Shown piece after piece: positions 48,758 through 62,067 of a stretch of 64,000 nucleotides of DNA (positions are counted from its first letter, which is position 1; every line of letters starts with the position of its first letter). The stretch comes from Geodermatophilus telluris (GTDB lineage Bacteria; Actinomycetota; Actinomycetes; Mycobacteriales; Geodermatophilaceae): contig NZ_FMZF01000005.1 in the NCBI RefSeq assembly GCF_900102745.1, positions 248,001 through 312,000 on the forward strand, given 5' to 3'. The notes under the pieces were generated by a model. The model was given only the letters and a program-made list of their open reading frames with translations, did no database searches and was not told the origin of the DNA. The position numbers were made by a program, and so were the translations under genes.

Positions 48758-50215
48758 ATGACCGACGTGACCCCCTCCTTCGACGGCGCCGCCGCCTCGA
48801 CCGCCTACCGCAGCGCGCTGCAGGTGATCGCCGAGGTCGAGCCCCGCGTCGCCGAGGCCATCGGCGCCGAGCTCGCCGACCAGCGCGACTCGCTGAAGCT
48901 GATCGCCAGCGAGAACTACGCCAGCCCCGCCGTCCTGCTGACCATGGGCAACTGGTTCAGCGACAAGTACGCCGAGGGCACCGTCGGGCACCGCTTCTAC
49001 GCGGGCTGTCAGAACGTCGACACCGTCGAGGCGCTGGCCGCCGAGCACGCCCGCGAGCTGTTCGGCGCCCCCTACGCCTACGTCCAGCCGCACTCGGGCA
49101 TCGACGCGAACCTGGTCGCCTTCTGGGCGGTGCTCGCCCAGCGCGTGGAGGCGCCCGCGCTGCAGGCCGCCGGCGCCCGGCACGTCAACGACCTCACCGA
49201 CGAGGACTGGGCGGCGCTGCGCCATGCCCTCGGCGACCAGCGGATGCTCGGCATGAGCCTGGACGCCGGCGGCCACCTGACCCACGGCTTCCGCCCGAAC
49301 ATCAGCGGCAAGATGTTCGCCCAGTCCTCCTACGGCACCGACCCCGCGACCGGGCTGCTCGACTACGACGCCGTCGCCGCCCGCGCCCGCGAGTTCCGCC
49401 CGCTGATCCTCATGGCCGGCTACTCCGCCTACCCGCGCAAGGTCGACTTCGCGCGGATGCGGGAGATCGCCGACGAGGTGGGCGCGACGCTGATCGTGGA
49501 CATGTCGCACTTCGCGGGCCTGGTCGCCGGCGGGGTCTTCACCGGCGACTTCGACCCGGTGCCGCACGCGCACGTGGTCACCAGCACCAGCCACAAGTCG
49601 CTGCGCGGCCCCCGCGGCGGGTTCGTGCTCGCCCAGCCCGAGTACGCCGACGCCGTCGACCGCGGCTGCCCGATGGTGCTCGGCGGCCCGCTGCCGCACG
49701 TGATGGCGGCCAAGGCGGTCGCGTTCGCCGAGGCGCGCCGTCCGCAGTTCGCCACCTACGCGCGGACCGTCGTCGACAACGCCGTCTCCCTCGCCGAGGG
49801 GCTGACCCGGCGCGGCGCCCGGCTGGTCACCGGCGGCACGGAGAACCACATCGTGCTGCTCGACGTCTCCGGCTACGGGCTGACCGGCCGGCAGGCGGAG
49901 TCGGCGCTGCTGGACGCCGGCATCGTCACCAACCGCAACGCGATCCCGGCCGACCCGAACGGCGCCTGGTACACCTCCGGCGTCCGGCTCGGCACCCCCG
50001 CGCTGACCACCCGCGGCTTCGGCGCGGCCGAGTTCGACCGCACCGCCGAGCTGATCGTCGACGTGCTGTCGAACACGACACCGACGACGACGCGGGACGG
50101 GTCCCCGTCGAAGGCGAAGTACGTCGTCGACGGCGGCCTGGCCGACAAGACCCGCGCCGCGGCCGCCGAGCTGGTCGCCGCCCACCCGCTCTACCCGGGC
50201 CTCGAGCTCTCCTGA
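48758..50215 (+). CDS. glyA: Serine hydroxymethyltransferase
   Basis: A PLP enzyme of 485 residues that converts serine and THF to glycine and methylene-THF. The start block [13 protein letters not shown], the PLP Lys in [13 protein letters not shown], and the end region [10 protein letters not shown] are family marks. It is longer than the usual 415-430; extra sequence sits near residues 135-160 ([19 protein letters not shown]), as in the longer SHMT type of some actinobacteria. AGGAG lies seven bases before the ATG. Upstream ZTP riboswitch gives folate-status control. Confidence 0.94.
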   Translation: MTDVTPSFDGAAASTAYRSALQVIAEVEPRVAEAIGAELADQRDSLKLIASENYASPAVLLTMGNWFSDKYAEGTVGHRFYAGCQNVDTVEALAAEHARELFGAPYAYVQPHSGIDANLVAFWAVLAQRVEAPALQAAGARHVNDLTDEDWAALRHALGDQRMLGMSLDAGGHLTHGFRPNISGKMFAQSSYGTDPATGLLDYDAVAARAREFRPLILMAGYSAYPRKVDFARMREIADEVGATLIVDMSHFAGLVAGGVFTGDFDPVPHAHVVTSTSHKSLRGPRGGFVLAQPEYADAVDRGCPMVLGGPLPHVMAAKAVAFAEARRPQFATYARTVVDNAVSLAEGLTRRGARLVTGGTENHIVLLDVSGYGLTGRQAESALLDAGIVTNRNAIPADPNGAWYTSGVRLGTPALTTRGFGAAEFDRTAELIVDVLSNTTPTTTRDGSPSKAKYVVDGGLADKTRAAAAELVAAHPLYPGLELS

Positions 50216-50233
50216 GCCCCGTCCCCGCGCGAC

Positions 50234-50313
50234 GATCAGGTGACCTGATCACCGAGCGTCCCACCCGACGTCCCACGGTCGGGTAGGACGCTGCACGATC
50301 AGGTCACCTGATC
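50234..50313. repeat. Two near-identical 17-bp palindromes between glyA and the kinase gene
   Basis: GATCAGGTGACCTGATC at 50234-50250 and GATCAGGTCACCTGATC at 50297-50313 are perfect eight-base palindromic arms around one central base, 63 bases apart. The preceding ACGATC context is shared. A degenerate third copy follows the lipase gene at 36463-36479. They may be operators of a dimeric regulator, a terminator pair for glyA, or a dispersed repeat. Confidence 0.75.
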
Positions 50314-50417
50314 ATCTCCGCCCCCCGCCGTGACCCCTGTGACGGGAGGGTGGCAGGGGCTCACCGGCCCCGCGTGTGCGGGCCGTCCCGGCGACCTGCG
50401 CTCCTACACTCGGGCCC

Positions 50418-52408
<1,991 letters not shown>

Positions 52409-52412
<4 letters not shown>

Positions 52413-53293
52413 CGGCCGGCCCCATCGGGGCGCACGTCCAGGTGGCCGGGGGCCTGGCCACCGGCGGGCTGCGCTACACCGACGACGTCGGCGCCGAGGC
52501 GGTGCAGGTCTTCGTCGGCAACCCGCGCGGCTGGCGGCGCAGCGCCGGTGACCCCGCGCAGGACGCCGCCTTCGTCGCGGGCCTGGCCGAGCGCGGCGTC
52601 CCGTCGTTCGTGCACACGCCGTTCCTGGTCAACGTCGGCTCCCCCACGCCGGCCACCGTCGACCGCTCCGTCGAGACGATCGCCGCCGACCTCGCCCGCG
52701 GGGTGCAGCTGGGCGTGCGCGGCGTCGTCGTCCACGCGGGCTCGGCGGTCGACGAGGACCGGTACGAGGCCGCGCTGCGCCAGCTGCGCGAGCGGCTGCT
52801 GCCGGTGCTCGACGCACTGCCCGACGACGGCCCGCGGCTGCTCGTGGAGCCGACCGCGGGCGGCGGCCGGTCCCTGGCGGCCACCGTGGAGGACCTCGGC
52901 CCCTACCTCGCGGCGCTGGACTCGCACCCGGCGGTCGGCGTCTGCCTGGACACCTGCCACGCGTGGGCGGCCGGGCACGACCTGGCCACCCCGGGCGGGA
53001 CGACGGCGGTGCTGGACGCGCTGGAGGCCGCCGTCGGGCCCGGCCGGCTGGGGCTGGTGCACGCCAACGACTCCCTCGACGGGCGCGGCTCGAAGCGCGA
53101 CCGGCACACCACCATCGGCGCGGGCTCGATCGGGGTGGCTGCGTTCGCCGAGCTGCTGGCGCACCCCACGGTGGCCGGGGTGCCGGTGGTCGTGGAGACG
53201 CCCAGCGCCGACCGCGGCCACGCCCGTGACATCGCGCTGCTGCGCGCCCTGCGCGACGGCCATCCCGCCGACGGGGTCTCCTCGGCCGCCTGA
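52409..53293 (+). CDS. nfo: Deoxyribonuclease IV (endonuclease IV, AP endonuclease)
   Basis: A protein of 294 residues of the xylose-isomerase-like TIM barrel. Conserved metal-binding blocks are GVVVHAGSAVDED, LLVEPTAGGGRSL, GVCLDTCHAWAAGHDL and HANDSLDGRGSKRDRHTTIGAGSIG. It cleaves DNA at abasic sites in base excision repair. The GTG overlaps the kinase stop by four bases, an unusual pairing of signalling and repair genes in one operon. Confidence 0.92.
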
Positions 53294-53431
53294 CCGACGC
53301 GACCGGCGGACGGCGACACGCGGGCTCACGCTGGGAACACGTGTCCTGACTTGCAGTGAGCTACGACACCGCGTTGGGTCGCATCTGCCCACGGCCACCC
53401 GGCCGCGGGGAGCTGATCCGAGGAGCCGTCC

Positions 53432-54586
53432 TTGCCCACTCGTCGCACCCTGGTCGCCGGCGCCGTCGCCGCGCTCGCGACCACCGGCCTCGGCGTCACC
53501 GCCGGCCCCGCCCTGGCCGCGCCGGCCGACGGGCCCCGCGCCACCTACGTCGTGACCGTCGACCGCGCCACCCCGCCCGAGCAGGCGGCGGAGCGGGCCC
53601 GTGGGCTCGGCGGGTCCATCGACCACCTCTACACCGCGGCCCTGCGCGGCTACGCCGTCACGCTGCCGGAGGCCGCGGCCACCCGGCTGGCCGGCCAGCC
53701 GGGCGTCGTCGCCGTGGAGCGCGACCAGGTGGTCGGCGTCGACACCACGCAGCCCGGTGTCACCTGGGGCCTCGACCGGATCGACCAGTCCGACCTGCCC
53801 CTCAGCACCACGTACTCCTACACCGCCACCGGCGCCCGGGTGACCGCCTACGTCATCGACACCGGGATCCGCTCGACCCACACCGAGGTCGCGAACAGCT
53901 TCCGCGCCGGCTTCAACGCGGTCAGCGGCAAGAACACCACCGAGGACTGCAACGGTCACGGCACCCACGTCGCCGGCACGATCGGCGGGACCACCTACGG
54001 GGTGGCGAAGGACGTCACGCTGGTGCCGGTCCGCGTGCTGGGCTGCAACGGCAGCGGCACGACCTCCGGCGTGGTCGCCGGCATCGACTGGGTCACCCGC
54101 GACCACGCGGCCGGCGCCCCGGCGGTGGCCAACATGAGCCTGGGCGGTGGCCTGAGCACGGCCATCGACAACGCGGTGAAGGCCTCGATCGCCGACGGGG
54201 TGACCTACGCCGTGGCCGCCGGCAACGACGGCGCGAACGCGTGCACCAGCTCCCCGGCGAACGTGCCGGCGGCGCTCACCGTGGCCGCGAGCGACCGCAA
54301 CGACGTCTCGGCCTCCTTCACCAACCACGGGTCCTGCGTCGACCTGTACGCGCCCGGCGTCGGCATCACCAGCGCCTGGTACACGAGCACCACGGCGACC
54401 AACACCATCAGCGGCACCTCGATGGCCACCCCGCACGTGGCCGGCGTCGCCGCGCTGTACCTGCAGGGCGCCCCGACGGCCTCCCCCGCGGCCGTCGCGG
54501 CGGCCGTCACCGGCGGCGCGACCCCGGGGCGGATCACCGGCGAGCCCGCGGGCACCCCCGACCTGCTGCTCACCAGCACGTACTGA
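53432..54586 (+). CDS. Secreted subtilisin-like serine protease (S8)
   Basis: A preproprotein of 384 residues with a signal peptide (TRRTLVAGAVAALATTGLG ... ALAAPA), an I9-type inhibitor propeptide (ATYVVTVDRATPPEQAAERA to VVAVERDQVVG), and the S8 domain. Catalytic Asp is in AYVIDTGI, His in NGHGTHVAGT, and Ser in SGTSMATPHVAG, the proteinase K-like order. Start is TTG with GAGGAG seven bases upstream; no better alternative exists. Cysteine pairs support extracellular maturation. A strong hairpin follows the gene. Confidence 0.93.
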   Translation: MPTRRTLVAGAVAALATTGLGVTAGPALAAPADGPRATYVVTVDRATPPEQAAERARGLGGSIDHLYTAALRGYAVTLPEAAATRLAGQPGVVAVERDQVVGVDTTQPGVTWGLDRIDQSDLPLSTTYSYTATGARVTAYVIDTGIRSTHTEVANSFRAGFNAVSGKNTTEDCNGHGTHVAGTIGGTTYGVAKDVTLVPVRVLGCNGSGTTSGVVAGIDWVTRDHAAGAPAVANMSLGGGLSTAIDNAVKASIADGVTYAVAAGNDGANACTSSPANVPAALTVAASDRNDVSASFTNHGSCVDLYAPGVGITSAWYTSTTATNTISGTSMATPHVAGVAALYLQGAPTASPAAVAAAVTGGATPGRITGEPAGTPDLLLTSTY

Positions 54587-54610
54587 GCCGGCCGGACACC
54601 ACGCACAGGG

Positions 54611-54652
54611 GGCGATCCCCACGTCCTCGACCTGAGGACGGGGGGATCGCCT
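54611..54652 (+). terminator. Hairpin terminator after the subtilisin gene
   Basis: GGCGATCCCC..CGTCCTC pairs with GAGGACG..GGGGATCGCC around a short GACCT loop, with one bulge. It lies 25 bases after the stop and only 13 bases from the convergent threonine aldolase stop, so it likely serves both. Confidence 0.8.
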
Positions 54653-54664
54653 CCTGCGCCTCGA

Positions 54665-57047
<2,383 letters not shown>

Positions 57048-58073
57048 TCAGCCGAAGAACACCTCCGCCTCCGCGTAGCGCTCCAGCGGCACGAGCTTGA
57101 GCCGGGCGGTGGCCTCGGCGATCGGCACCGGGACGACGTCGGTGCCGCGCAGCGCCACCATCACGCCCGACAGCCCCGCGTGGACGGCGTCGACCGCGGC
57201 CAGCCCGAACCGCGTGGCCAGCACCCGGTCGAAGGCCGACGGCGTGCCGCCGCGCTGGACGTGCCCGAGCACCACCGCCCGGGACTCCCGCCCGGTGCGC
57301 TCCTCGAGGACGGCGGCCAGCGCCGCGCCGATGCCGCCGAGGCGGACGTGACCGAAGGCGTCGGTCTGCCCGGTGGAGGTGACCAGCTCCCCGTCGGCCG
57401 GCCGCGCGCCCTCGGACACCACCACGATCGGTGAGTAGCCGGACTCGAAGCGGTGCAGGCAGTGCGCCACCACCGCGTCGACGTCGAAGGGCCGCTCCGG
57501 GACCAGCACGACGTTGGCCCCGCCGGCCATCCCGGCGTGCAGCGCGATCCACCCGGCGTGCCGGCCCATCACCTCGACCACGAGCGTGCGGTGGTGGCTG
57601 TCGCTGGTGGTGTGCAGCCGGTCGATGGCCTCCATCGCCACCCCGACCGCGGTGTCGAAGCCGAAGGTGTAGTCGGTGCCGTCGAGGTCGTTGTCGATGG
57701 TCTTGGGCACGCCGACCACCCGGACGCCGCTGCTGGTCAGCCGGGCCGCCACCCCGAGGGTGTCCTCGCCGCCCACCGGCACCAGCGCGTCGATGCCGTG
57801 CGCCGCCAGGCAGCCGAGCACCCGCTCCGGGCCGCCCTCGAGCGCGAACGGGTTCGTGCGCGAGGTCCCCAGCACGGTGCCGCCGCGGGGCAGCAGCCCA
57901 CGGACGGCGGCCAGGTCCAGCGGGACGGCGTCGTCCTGGAGCAGGCCGCGCCAGCCGTCGCGGAAGCCGACGACCTCGTCGCCGGAGGCGGTCGCCTTCC
58001 GGACGACGGCCCGGATGACGGCGTTGAGACCGGGGCAGTCCCCACCGCCGGTCAGGATCCCGATGCGCACCAC
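57048..58073 (-). CDS. pfkA: 6-phosphofructokinase, pyrophosphate-type signature
   Basis: A protein of 341 residues of the PFK-A family. The start VRIGILTGGGDCPGLNAVIR, the sugar-binding PKTIDNDLDGTDYTFG, MGRHAGWIA and GHVQRGGTPSAFDR are present. Residue 104 is Asp in GGEDT and residue 124 is Lys in PKTID. In characterised enzymes Asp at 104 together with Lys at 124 marks PPi-dependent phosphofructokinase, while ATP enzymes carry Gly at 104. The reaction would be reversible. GGGGAGG precedes two adjacent GTG codons; the second may be the true start. Confidence 0.9.
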   Translation of the reverse strand: MVRIGILTGGGDCPGLNAVIRAVVRKATASGDEVVGFRDGWRGLLQDDAVPLDLAAVRGLLPRGGTVLGTSRTNPFALEGGPERVLGCLAAHGIDALVPVGGEDTLGVAARLTSSGVRVVGVPKTIDNDLDGTDYTFGFDTAVGVAMEAIDRLHTTSDSHHRTLVVEVMGRHAGWIALHAGMAGGANVVLVPERPFDVDAVVAHCLHRFESGYSPIVVVSEGARPADGELVTSTGQTDAFGHVRLGGIGAALAAVLEERTGRESRAVVLGHVQRGGTPSAFDRVLATRFGLAAVDAVHAGLSGVMVALRGTDVVPVPIAEATARLKLVPLERYAEAEVFFG

Positions 58074-58168
58074 GCCTCCCCGTGACGAACCGCAGGTCAG
58101 GACCGATCCTGCCCCAGCGGGGTGACCGCGGTCACCGTCCCCCGCCCCGGGACCGGCAGGATCCGCCC

Positions 58169-58567
58169 GTGGACCCGGCCGACCTGCTCGCCCTCATGCC
58201 CTTCGCCGTCGCCACCGGCGTCGAGCTCGACACCGCCGCACCCGGGGAGGTCACCGGCCGGCTGCCCTGGGCGCCGCAGCGGTGCACCGCCGGCGGGGCG
58301 CTGCACGGCGGCGCGCTCATGACCCTGGCCGACACCGTCGGCGCGGTCTGCGCCTTCCTCAACCTGCCGCCGGGCGTGTCGACGTCGACGCTCGCCTCGG
58401 CCACGTCGCTGCTGCGGGCCGTCCGCGGCGGCACCGCGCACGCCACGGCGCGGCCGCTGCACGTCGGGCGCTCGACGGTCGTCGTCCTCACCGAGGTCAC
58501 CGACGACGACGGCCGCCCGGTGGCCTCGGTGACCCAGACCCAGGCCGTCCTGGCACCCCCGATCTGA
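58169..58567 (+). CDS. PaaI-type hotdog thioesterase
   Basis: A protein of 132 residues. RCTAGGALHGGALMTLADTVGAVCAF contains the helix and Asp/His-Gly region of hotdog acyl-CoA thioesterases, and HVGRSTVVVLTEVTDDDGRPVA is the usual last strand pair. GTG at 58169 has AGGA upstream. It is divergent from pfkA. The acyl substrate is not known. Confidence 0.87.
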   Translation: MDPADLLALMPFAVATGVELDTAAPGEVTGRLPWAPQRCTAGGALHGGALMTLADTVGAVCAFLNLPPGVSTSTLASATSLLRAVRGGTAHATARPLHVGRSTVVVLTEVTDDDGRPVASVTQTQAVLAPPI

Positions 58568-58616
58568 CCCGCCCGGTCCGTGCACCGCCGCGGAGGTGCA
58601 CCGGACGCGGGGCGGC

Positions 58617-59105
58617 TCAGCGGCCGCGGGCGGTCTCCATCGCGCGCCAGCGGGCGAGGTTGTAGCGGGCGTCGACGAGGGCGTCGTGCGTGCCGGCGGG
58701 CTTGGGCGGCAGCTCGGGCCGGCCGACGTCGTCCCACCGCTGCCGCAGCTCGCGGGTGAACCGCGGCACCGCCCGCGGCAGCGCCGTCATCGGTCCCCAG
58801 AGCTGGGCCAGCGCCACGTGGTCGTAGGCGGCGAACCACGCCCACAGCTCGACCTCCTCCCCCGGGCCGGTGAGGAAGGCGAGCAGGTCGTCGCGGATGC
58901 GGCGGCGGCTGCGCCAGGCGCGGTCGGCCGGCGGGGGCAGCTGGTCGAGGACGTTGCGGCGCACCCACGGGATGGCCCGCCGCTCGTCGAACTCGGTGCT
59001 GACCGCGTAGAACTCCCGGCCGGTCTCGTCGACGACGCCGATGGAGACGAGGTCGATCGTGGTGCCGTCCTCGATGAACTCGGTGTCGTAGAAGTAGCGC
59101 CGCAC
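58617..59105 (-). CDS. 3'-5' exoribonuclease (Rv2179c / ribonuclease AS type)
   Basis: A DEDD-fold protein of 162 residues. The catalytic acids are visible as FYDTEFIEDG (Asp, Glu), then WAWFAAYDHVAL with the third Asp, and GTHDALVDARYNLARWR at the end with His and the fourth Asp. It matches Rv2179c, a small exoribonuclease that degrades adenylated RNA. GTG start. It ends the conserved stretch aroG - exoRNase - acyltransferase seen in mycobacteria. Confidence 0.9.
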   Translation of the reverse strand: MRRYFYDTEFIEDGTTIDLVSIGVVDETGREFYAVSTEFDERRAIPWVRRNVLDQLPPPADRAWRSRRRIRDDLLAFLTGPGEEVELWAWFAAYDHVALAQLWGPMTALPRAVPRFTRELRQRWDDVGRPELPPKPAGTHDALVDARYNLARWRAMETARGR

Positions 59106-59116
59106 CGCCGCGCCGC

Positions 59117-59878
59117 TCAGCCGGCCAGCGTGTCCGGGGCCCGGTGGCCGGCCTCGTCGCTGGGCGGCTGCAACCGGCTCACGACCTCCGCGGCGCTGGC
59201 GCCGGTGGCGTCCATGCCCCGCTTGACGACGGCGCCGTAGACGTCGACGTACTCCTGCCCCGTCAGCGTCATGATCTCGTACATGATCTCGTCGGTGATC
59301 GACCGCTCGACGTAGCGGTCGCCGGCCAGGCCCTCGTAGCGGGAGAAGTCCAGCGGCTCGCCGAAGCGCACGTGGATGCGCACGAGCTTGTGCCCGAACG
59401 GGATCCGGCGCGGGGCGTAGGTCATCGCCACGGGCACCACGGGGACGCCGGTCTCCAGCGCCATGCGGGCCACGCCGGTCTTGCCGCGGTAGAGCCGGCC
59501 GTCGGGCGAGCGGGTGCCCTCGGGGTAGATGCCCAGCAGCCGGCCCTGGCGCAGCATCTGCAGGCCGGTGCGGATGGCGCCCTCGGCGGCGGTGGCGCTG
59601 GAGCGGTCGATGGGCACCTGGCCGGCGCCGGAGAAGAAGGCCCGCCGCAGCGCACCCTTCGCGCCGCGGCCGGTGAAGTACTCCGCCTTGGCCAGGAAGG
59701 TGACCCGGCGCCGCAGCGACAGCGGCATGAAGATCCAGTCCGCGGCCGAGAGGTGGTTGCTCGCGAGGATCGCGGCGCCGGTGGCCGGCACGTTCTCGCG
59801 GCCCTCGACGCGGGGCCGGAACACCAGCTTCGCGACCGGGCCGATCGCCACGAACTTGAGGAACCAGTAGAACAACAC
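59117..59878 (-). CDS. 1-acyl-sn-glycerol-3-phosphate acyltransferase (PlsC-like, Rv2182c type)
   Basis: A protein of 253 residues. The acyltransferase motifs are ASNHLSAADWIFMPL (NHxxxxD), FSGAGQVPIDR and GIYPEGTRSPDGRLYRGKTG. A short N-terminal hydrophobic stretch tethers it to the membrane. It acylates lysophosphatidate to phosphatidate in phospholipid synthesis. Start could be GTG at 59878 or TTG one codon later; GGGAGG is close upstream. It lies 11 bases upstream of the exoRNase gene. Confidence 0.9.
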   Translation of the reverse strand: MLFYWFLKFVAIGPVAKLVFRPRVEGRENVPATGAAILASNHLSAADWIFMPLSLRRRVTFLAKAEYFTGRGAKGALRRAFFSGAGQVPIDRSSATAAEGAIRTGLQMLRQGRLLGIYPEGTRSPDGRLYRGKTGVARMALETGVPVVPVAMTYAPRRIPFGHKLVRIHVRFGEPLDFSRYEGLAGDRYVERSITDEIMYEIMTLTGQEYVDVYGAVVKRGMDATGASAAEVVSRLQPPSDEAGHRAPDTLAG

Positions 59879-60037
59879 GCCTCCCTGGGGAACTGCCAGA
59901 CTAGGGAGGCGGGAGCCCCGGCGACAATCCGCCCCGGGCACCCGCGCGTCGCCACCCCCGCGTGGCACCGTCGCCGGACGCCGAGGAGGACTCCCCGTGG
60001 TGCCAGACCGGCCGGTGCGACGTCCCCGGAGGACCGC

Positions 60038-60718
60038 GTGACCGGCCCGCGCCGCGGCCGCGGCCGGCTCGACAACGGCCTGGACGCCGCGCTCTGGGCG
60101 CCGGTGCGCGACGTCGACCCGCGGGTGGGCGAGCACCTGCTCGACGTGCTGCGCGAGGCCGGCATCGCCGCGTACCTGGAACCGGCCGCCGACGTCGAGC
60201 CCTACACCCGCACGGTCACCTACCCCAGCCCGCCGGCCGACCGGCTCTTCGTCGACCGCGCCCGGCTGGGCGAGGGCCGCGCGCTGGTCGACCGGCACGC
60301 CGACGACCACGCCCCCGCCGAGGCCGTGCGCCGCCCGGCCCGCCGCGACCTCGACGAGGACGCCGAGTGGGCGCGCATCGTGGCCGCGTACGAGGCCGAG
60401 CACGGCCGGACCGTGGTCGAGGACGCCCTCCCGCCCCGCGGCCCCGCGCCCGCCGTGGTGCCGGAGCGGGAGGAGCCCGAGGAGCACTACGAGCCACCGC
60501 CGGCCCCGCCGGTGCCGCTGCCCTCCCCCTCGACGCTGTACGCGGTGCTGCTCGCCGCCGCCGGGGTCGTGCTGGTGGGCGCGCCGCGGGTGCTCGGCCT
60601 GACCACCGACACCGGCCTGGTCCTCGGGGTGGCCGCGCTGGTGGGCAGCGCGGGGCTGTTCCTCTCCCGCATGCGGGAGCGCTCCACCGACGAGGGGGAC
60701 GACGGCGCGGTCGTCTAG
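60038..60718 (+). CDS. Conserved membrane protein of unknown function
   Basis: A protein of 226 residues. Residues 1-100 are soluble and include LDNGLDAALWAPVRDVDPRVGEHLLDVLREAGIAAYLEP; a Pro/Glu-rich linker follows, then two C-terminal membrane helices (LYAVLLAAAGVVLVGAPRVLGL and LVLGVAALVGSAGLFL). GGAGGA lies five bases before the GTG. Its position matches the small unknown genes next to Rv2182c in mycobacteria. The stop shares a CTAG with the convergent kinase gene stop. Confidence 0.78.
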   Translation: MTGPRRGRGRLDNGLDAALWAPVRDVDPRVGEHLLDVLREAGIAAYLEPAADVEPYTRTVTYPSPPADRLFVDRARLGEGRALVDRHADDHAPAEAVRRPARRDLDEDAEWARIVAAYEAEHGRTVVEDALPPRGPAPAVVPEREEPEEHYEPPPAPPVPLPSPSTLYAVLLAAAGVVLVGAPRVLGLTTDTGLVLGVAALVGSAGLFLSRMRERSTDEGDDGAVV

Positions 60719-61716
60719 CCGCGGCGCTCGGTGCAGGCGGCGGCGCGGGCGAGGTCGGCGGCCCCCACCAGCCCGGCCTGCGCGCCCAGCGCCGCGGCCA
60801 CCACCCGCGGGCCGGGCCGGAAGCCCCGCCCCGGCAGGGCCCGGTCCAGCCGCTCGCGCGCCGGCCGCAGCACCATCTCGCCGAGCACGCTCACCCCGCC
60901 GCCGATGACCACGACGTCGGGGTCGAGCACGGTGGCCAGGTCGGCGATGCCCTGCCCGAGCCACTCGCCGACGTCGCTGACCAGGCTGAGCGCCACCGGG
61001 TCGCCCTCCGCGGCCGCCCGGGCCACGTCCTCGCCGGTGAGCCGGCCGGCGTCGCCGTCCACCCGGTCGAGCAGCCGGGCCGCCGCGGCCGGCGAGCGGG
61101 TGGCCACCTCGCGGGCGGTGGTGGCCAGCGCGCTGCCGCTGGCGTACTGCTCCCAGCAGCCGCGGTTGCCGCAGGGGCACAGCCGCCCGTCGGGGACCAC
61201 GCGCATGTGGCCCCACTCCCCCGCCACGCCGTGCGCGCCCCGCTGCAGCCGTCCCCCGGCCACGATGCCGCCGCCGATCCCGGTGCCCAGCGTCACGCAC
61301 AGTGCCAGCTCCGCGCCGCGGGCGGCCCCGAAGCGGTACTCGGCCCAGGCGGCGGCGTCGGCGTCGTTGCCCACCCACACGGTGCGCTGCAGCCGGGCGA
61401 CGAGGTCGCGGCGCAGCGAGCTGTGCCGCCAGGCCAGGTGCGGGCTGAACAGCACCACGTCGCCGCTGCGGTCGAACCAGCCGGCCGCCCCCACGCCGAC
61501 GGCGGCCAGCGGCCCGCCGTGCGCACCGGCGAGCTCGGTGACGACGTCGGCCACCGCGGTCTCGGTCTCGGCGACCGAGGCGGTCGGCGTCGAGCGGCGC
61601 GCGGTGGCCAGCACGGTGCCGTCGGGCGCGACCACCCCGCCGGCCACCTTGGTGCCACCGACGTCGACCCCGAGGGCCGGCAGGTCGGCGGGACCGGCGT
61701 CCCCGGTCGTGGCCAC
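60715..61716 (-). CDS. ROK family sugar kinase (glucokinase)
   Basis: A protein of 333 residues. N-terminal phosphate-binding GVDVGGTKVAGGVV, substrate-binding VGNDADAAAWAEYRFG with the catalytic Asp, TLGTGIGGGIV, and the zinc motif CPCGNRGCWEQYASG are all intact. Actinobacterial relatives are ATP glucokinases (glk), some also using polyphosphate. The GTG directly abuts the upstream stop, so it belongs to the ArsA-like operon. Confidence 0.9.
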   Translation of the reverse strand: MATTGDAGPADLPALGVDVGGTKVAGGVVAPDGTVLATARRSTPTASVAETETAVADVVTELAGAHGGPLAAVGVGAAGWFDRSGDVVLFSPHLAWRHSSLRRDLVARLQRTVWVGNDADAAAWAEYRFGAARGAELALCVTLGTGIGGGIVAGGRLQRGAHGVAGEWGHMRVVPDGRLCPCGNRGCWEQYASGSALATTAREVATRSPAAAARLLDRVDGDAGRLTGEDVARAAAEGDPVALSLVSDVGEWLGQGIADLATVLDPDVVVIGGGVSVLGEMVLRPARERLDRALPGRGFRPGPRVVAAALGAQAGLVGAADLARAAACTERRG

Positions 61717-62067
61717 TCAGCCGATCTCGATGTGCTGCACCGGCGCCGGCGGGTCCGCGTCGCCCGGGACCGGCTCCGGCGCCGCCCGCGGCGGCTCGGC
61801 CGGCTCGGGCGGCTGCTCCTCGGCCAGGGTGCGCAGCGCGGCGGCCGCGGTGGTGAGCGCGTCGGCCAGGGCCTCGGTCACCTCCGGCCGGCGGGCGACG
61901 GCGGCCAGGCGGCAGACCGGGCACCAGCGGCAGTCGCCGCCCGGGACGTGCCCGGCGGCCTCCGCACCCGGTCCCGGCTCGGTCTCCGCCCAGGACTCCG
62001 CCACCGCCTGCCCCAGCCCGGCGACCACCCGCCGCGCCTGGTCGAGCCAGTCGGCTCCCTCGCTCAC
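61717..62067 (-). CDS. Small conserved protein with CxxC-CxxC motif
   Basis: A protein of 116 residues of unknown function. An N-terminal helix (GADWLDQARRVVAGLGQAVAESW) is followed by GGDCRWCPVCRLAAVARRPEVTEAL, where three Cys may bind metal, and a Pro/Glu-rich tail. GTG overlaps the ArsA-like gene stop by GTGA. The coupling suggests it works with the ArsA-like protein; the same small gene accompanies ArsA-like genes in related actinobacteria as far as I recall. Confidence 0.75.
   Translation of the reverse strand: MSEGADWLDQARRVVAGLGQAVAESWAETEPGPGAEAAGHVPGGDCRWCPVCRLAAVARRPEVTEALADALTTAAAALRTLAEEQPPEPAEPPRAAPEPVPGDADPPAPVQHIEIG

Noticed and set aside
45853-50286. Long plus-strand frame spanning crtB to glyA
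   Set aside because: Out-of-frame reading of crtB, the amidohydrolase and glyA; Arg/Ala/Gly-rich without recognisable domains.
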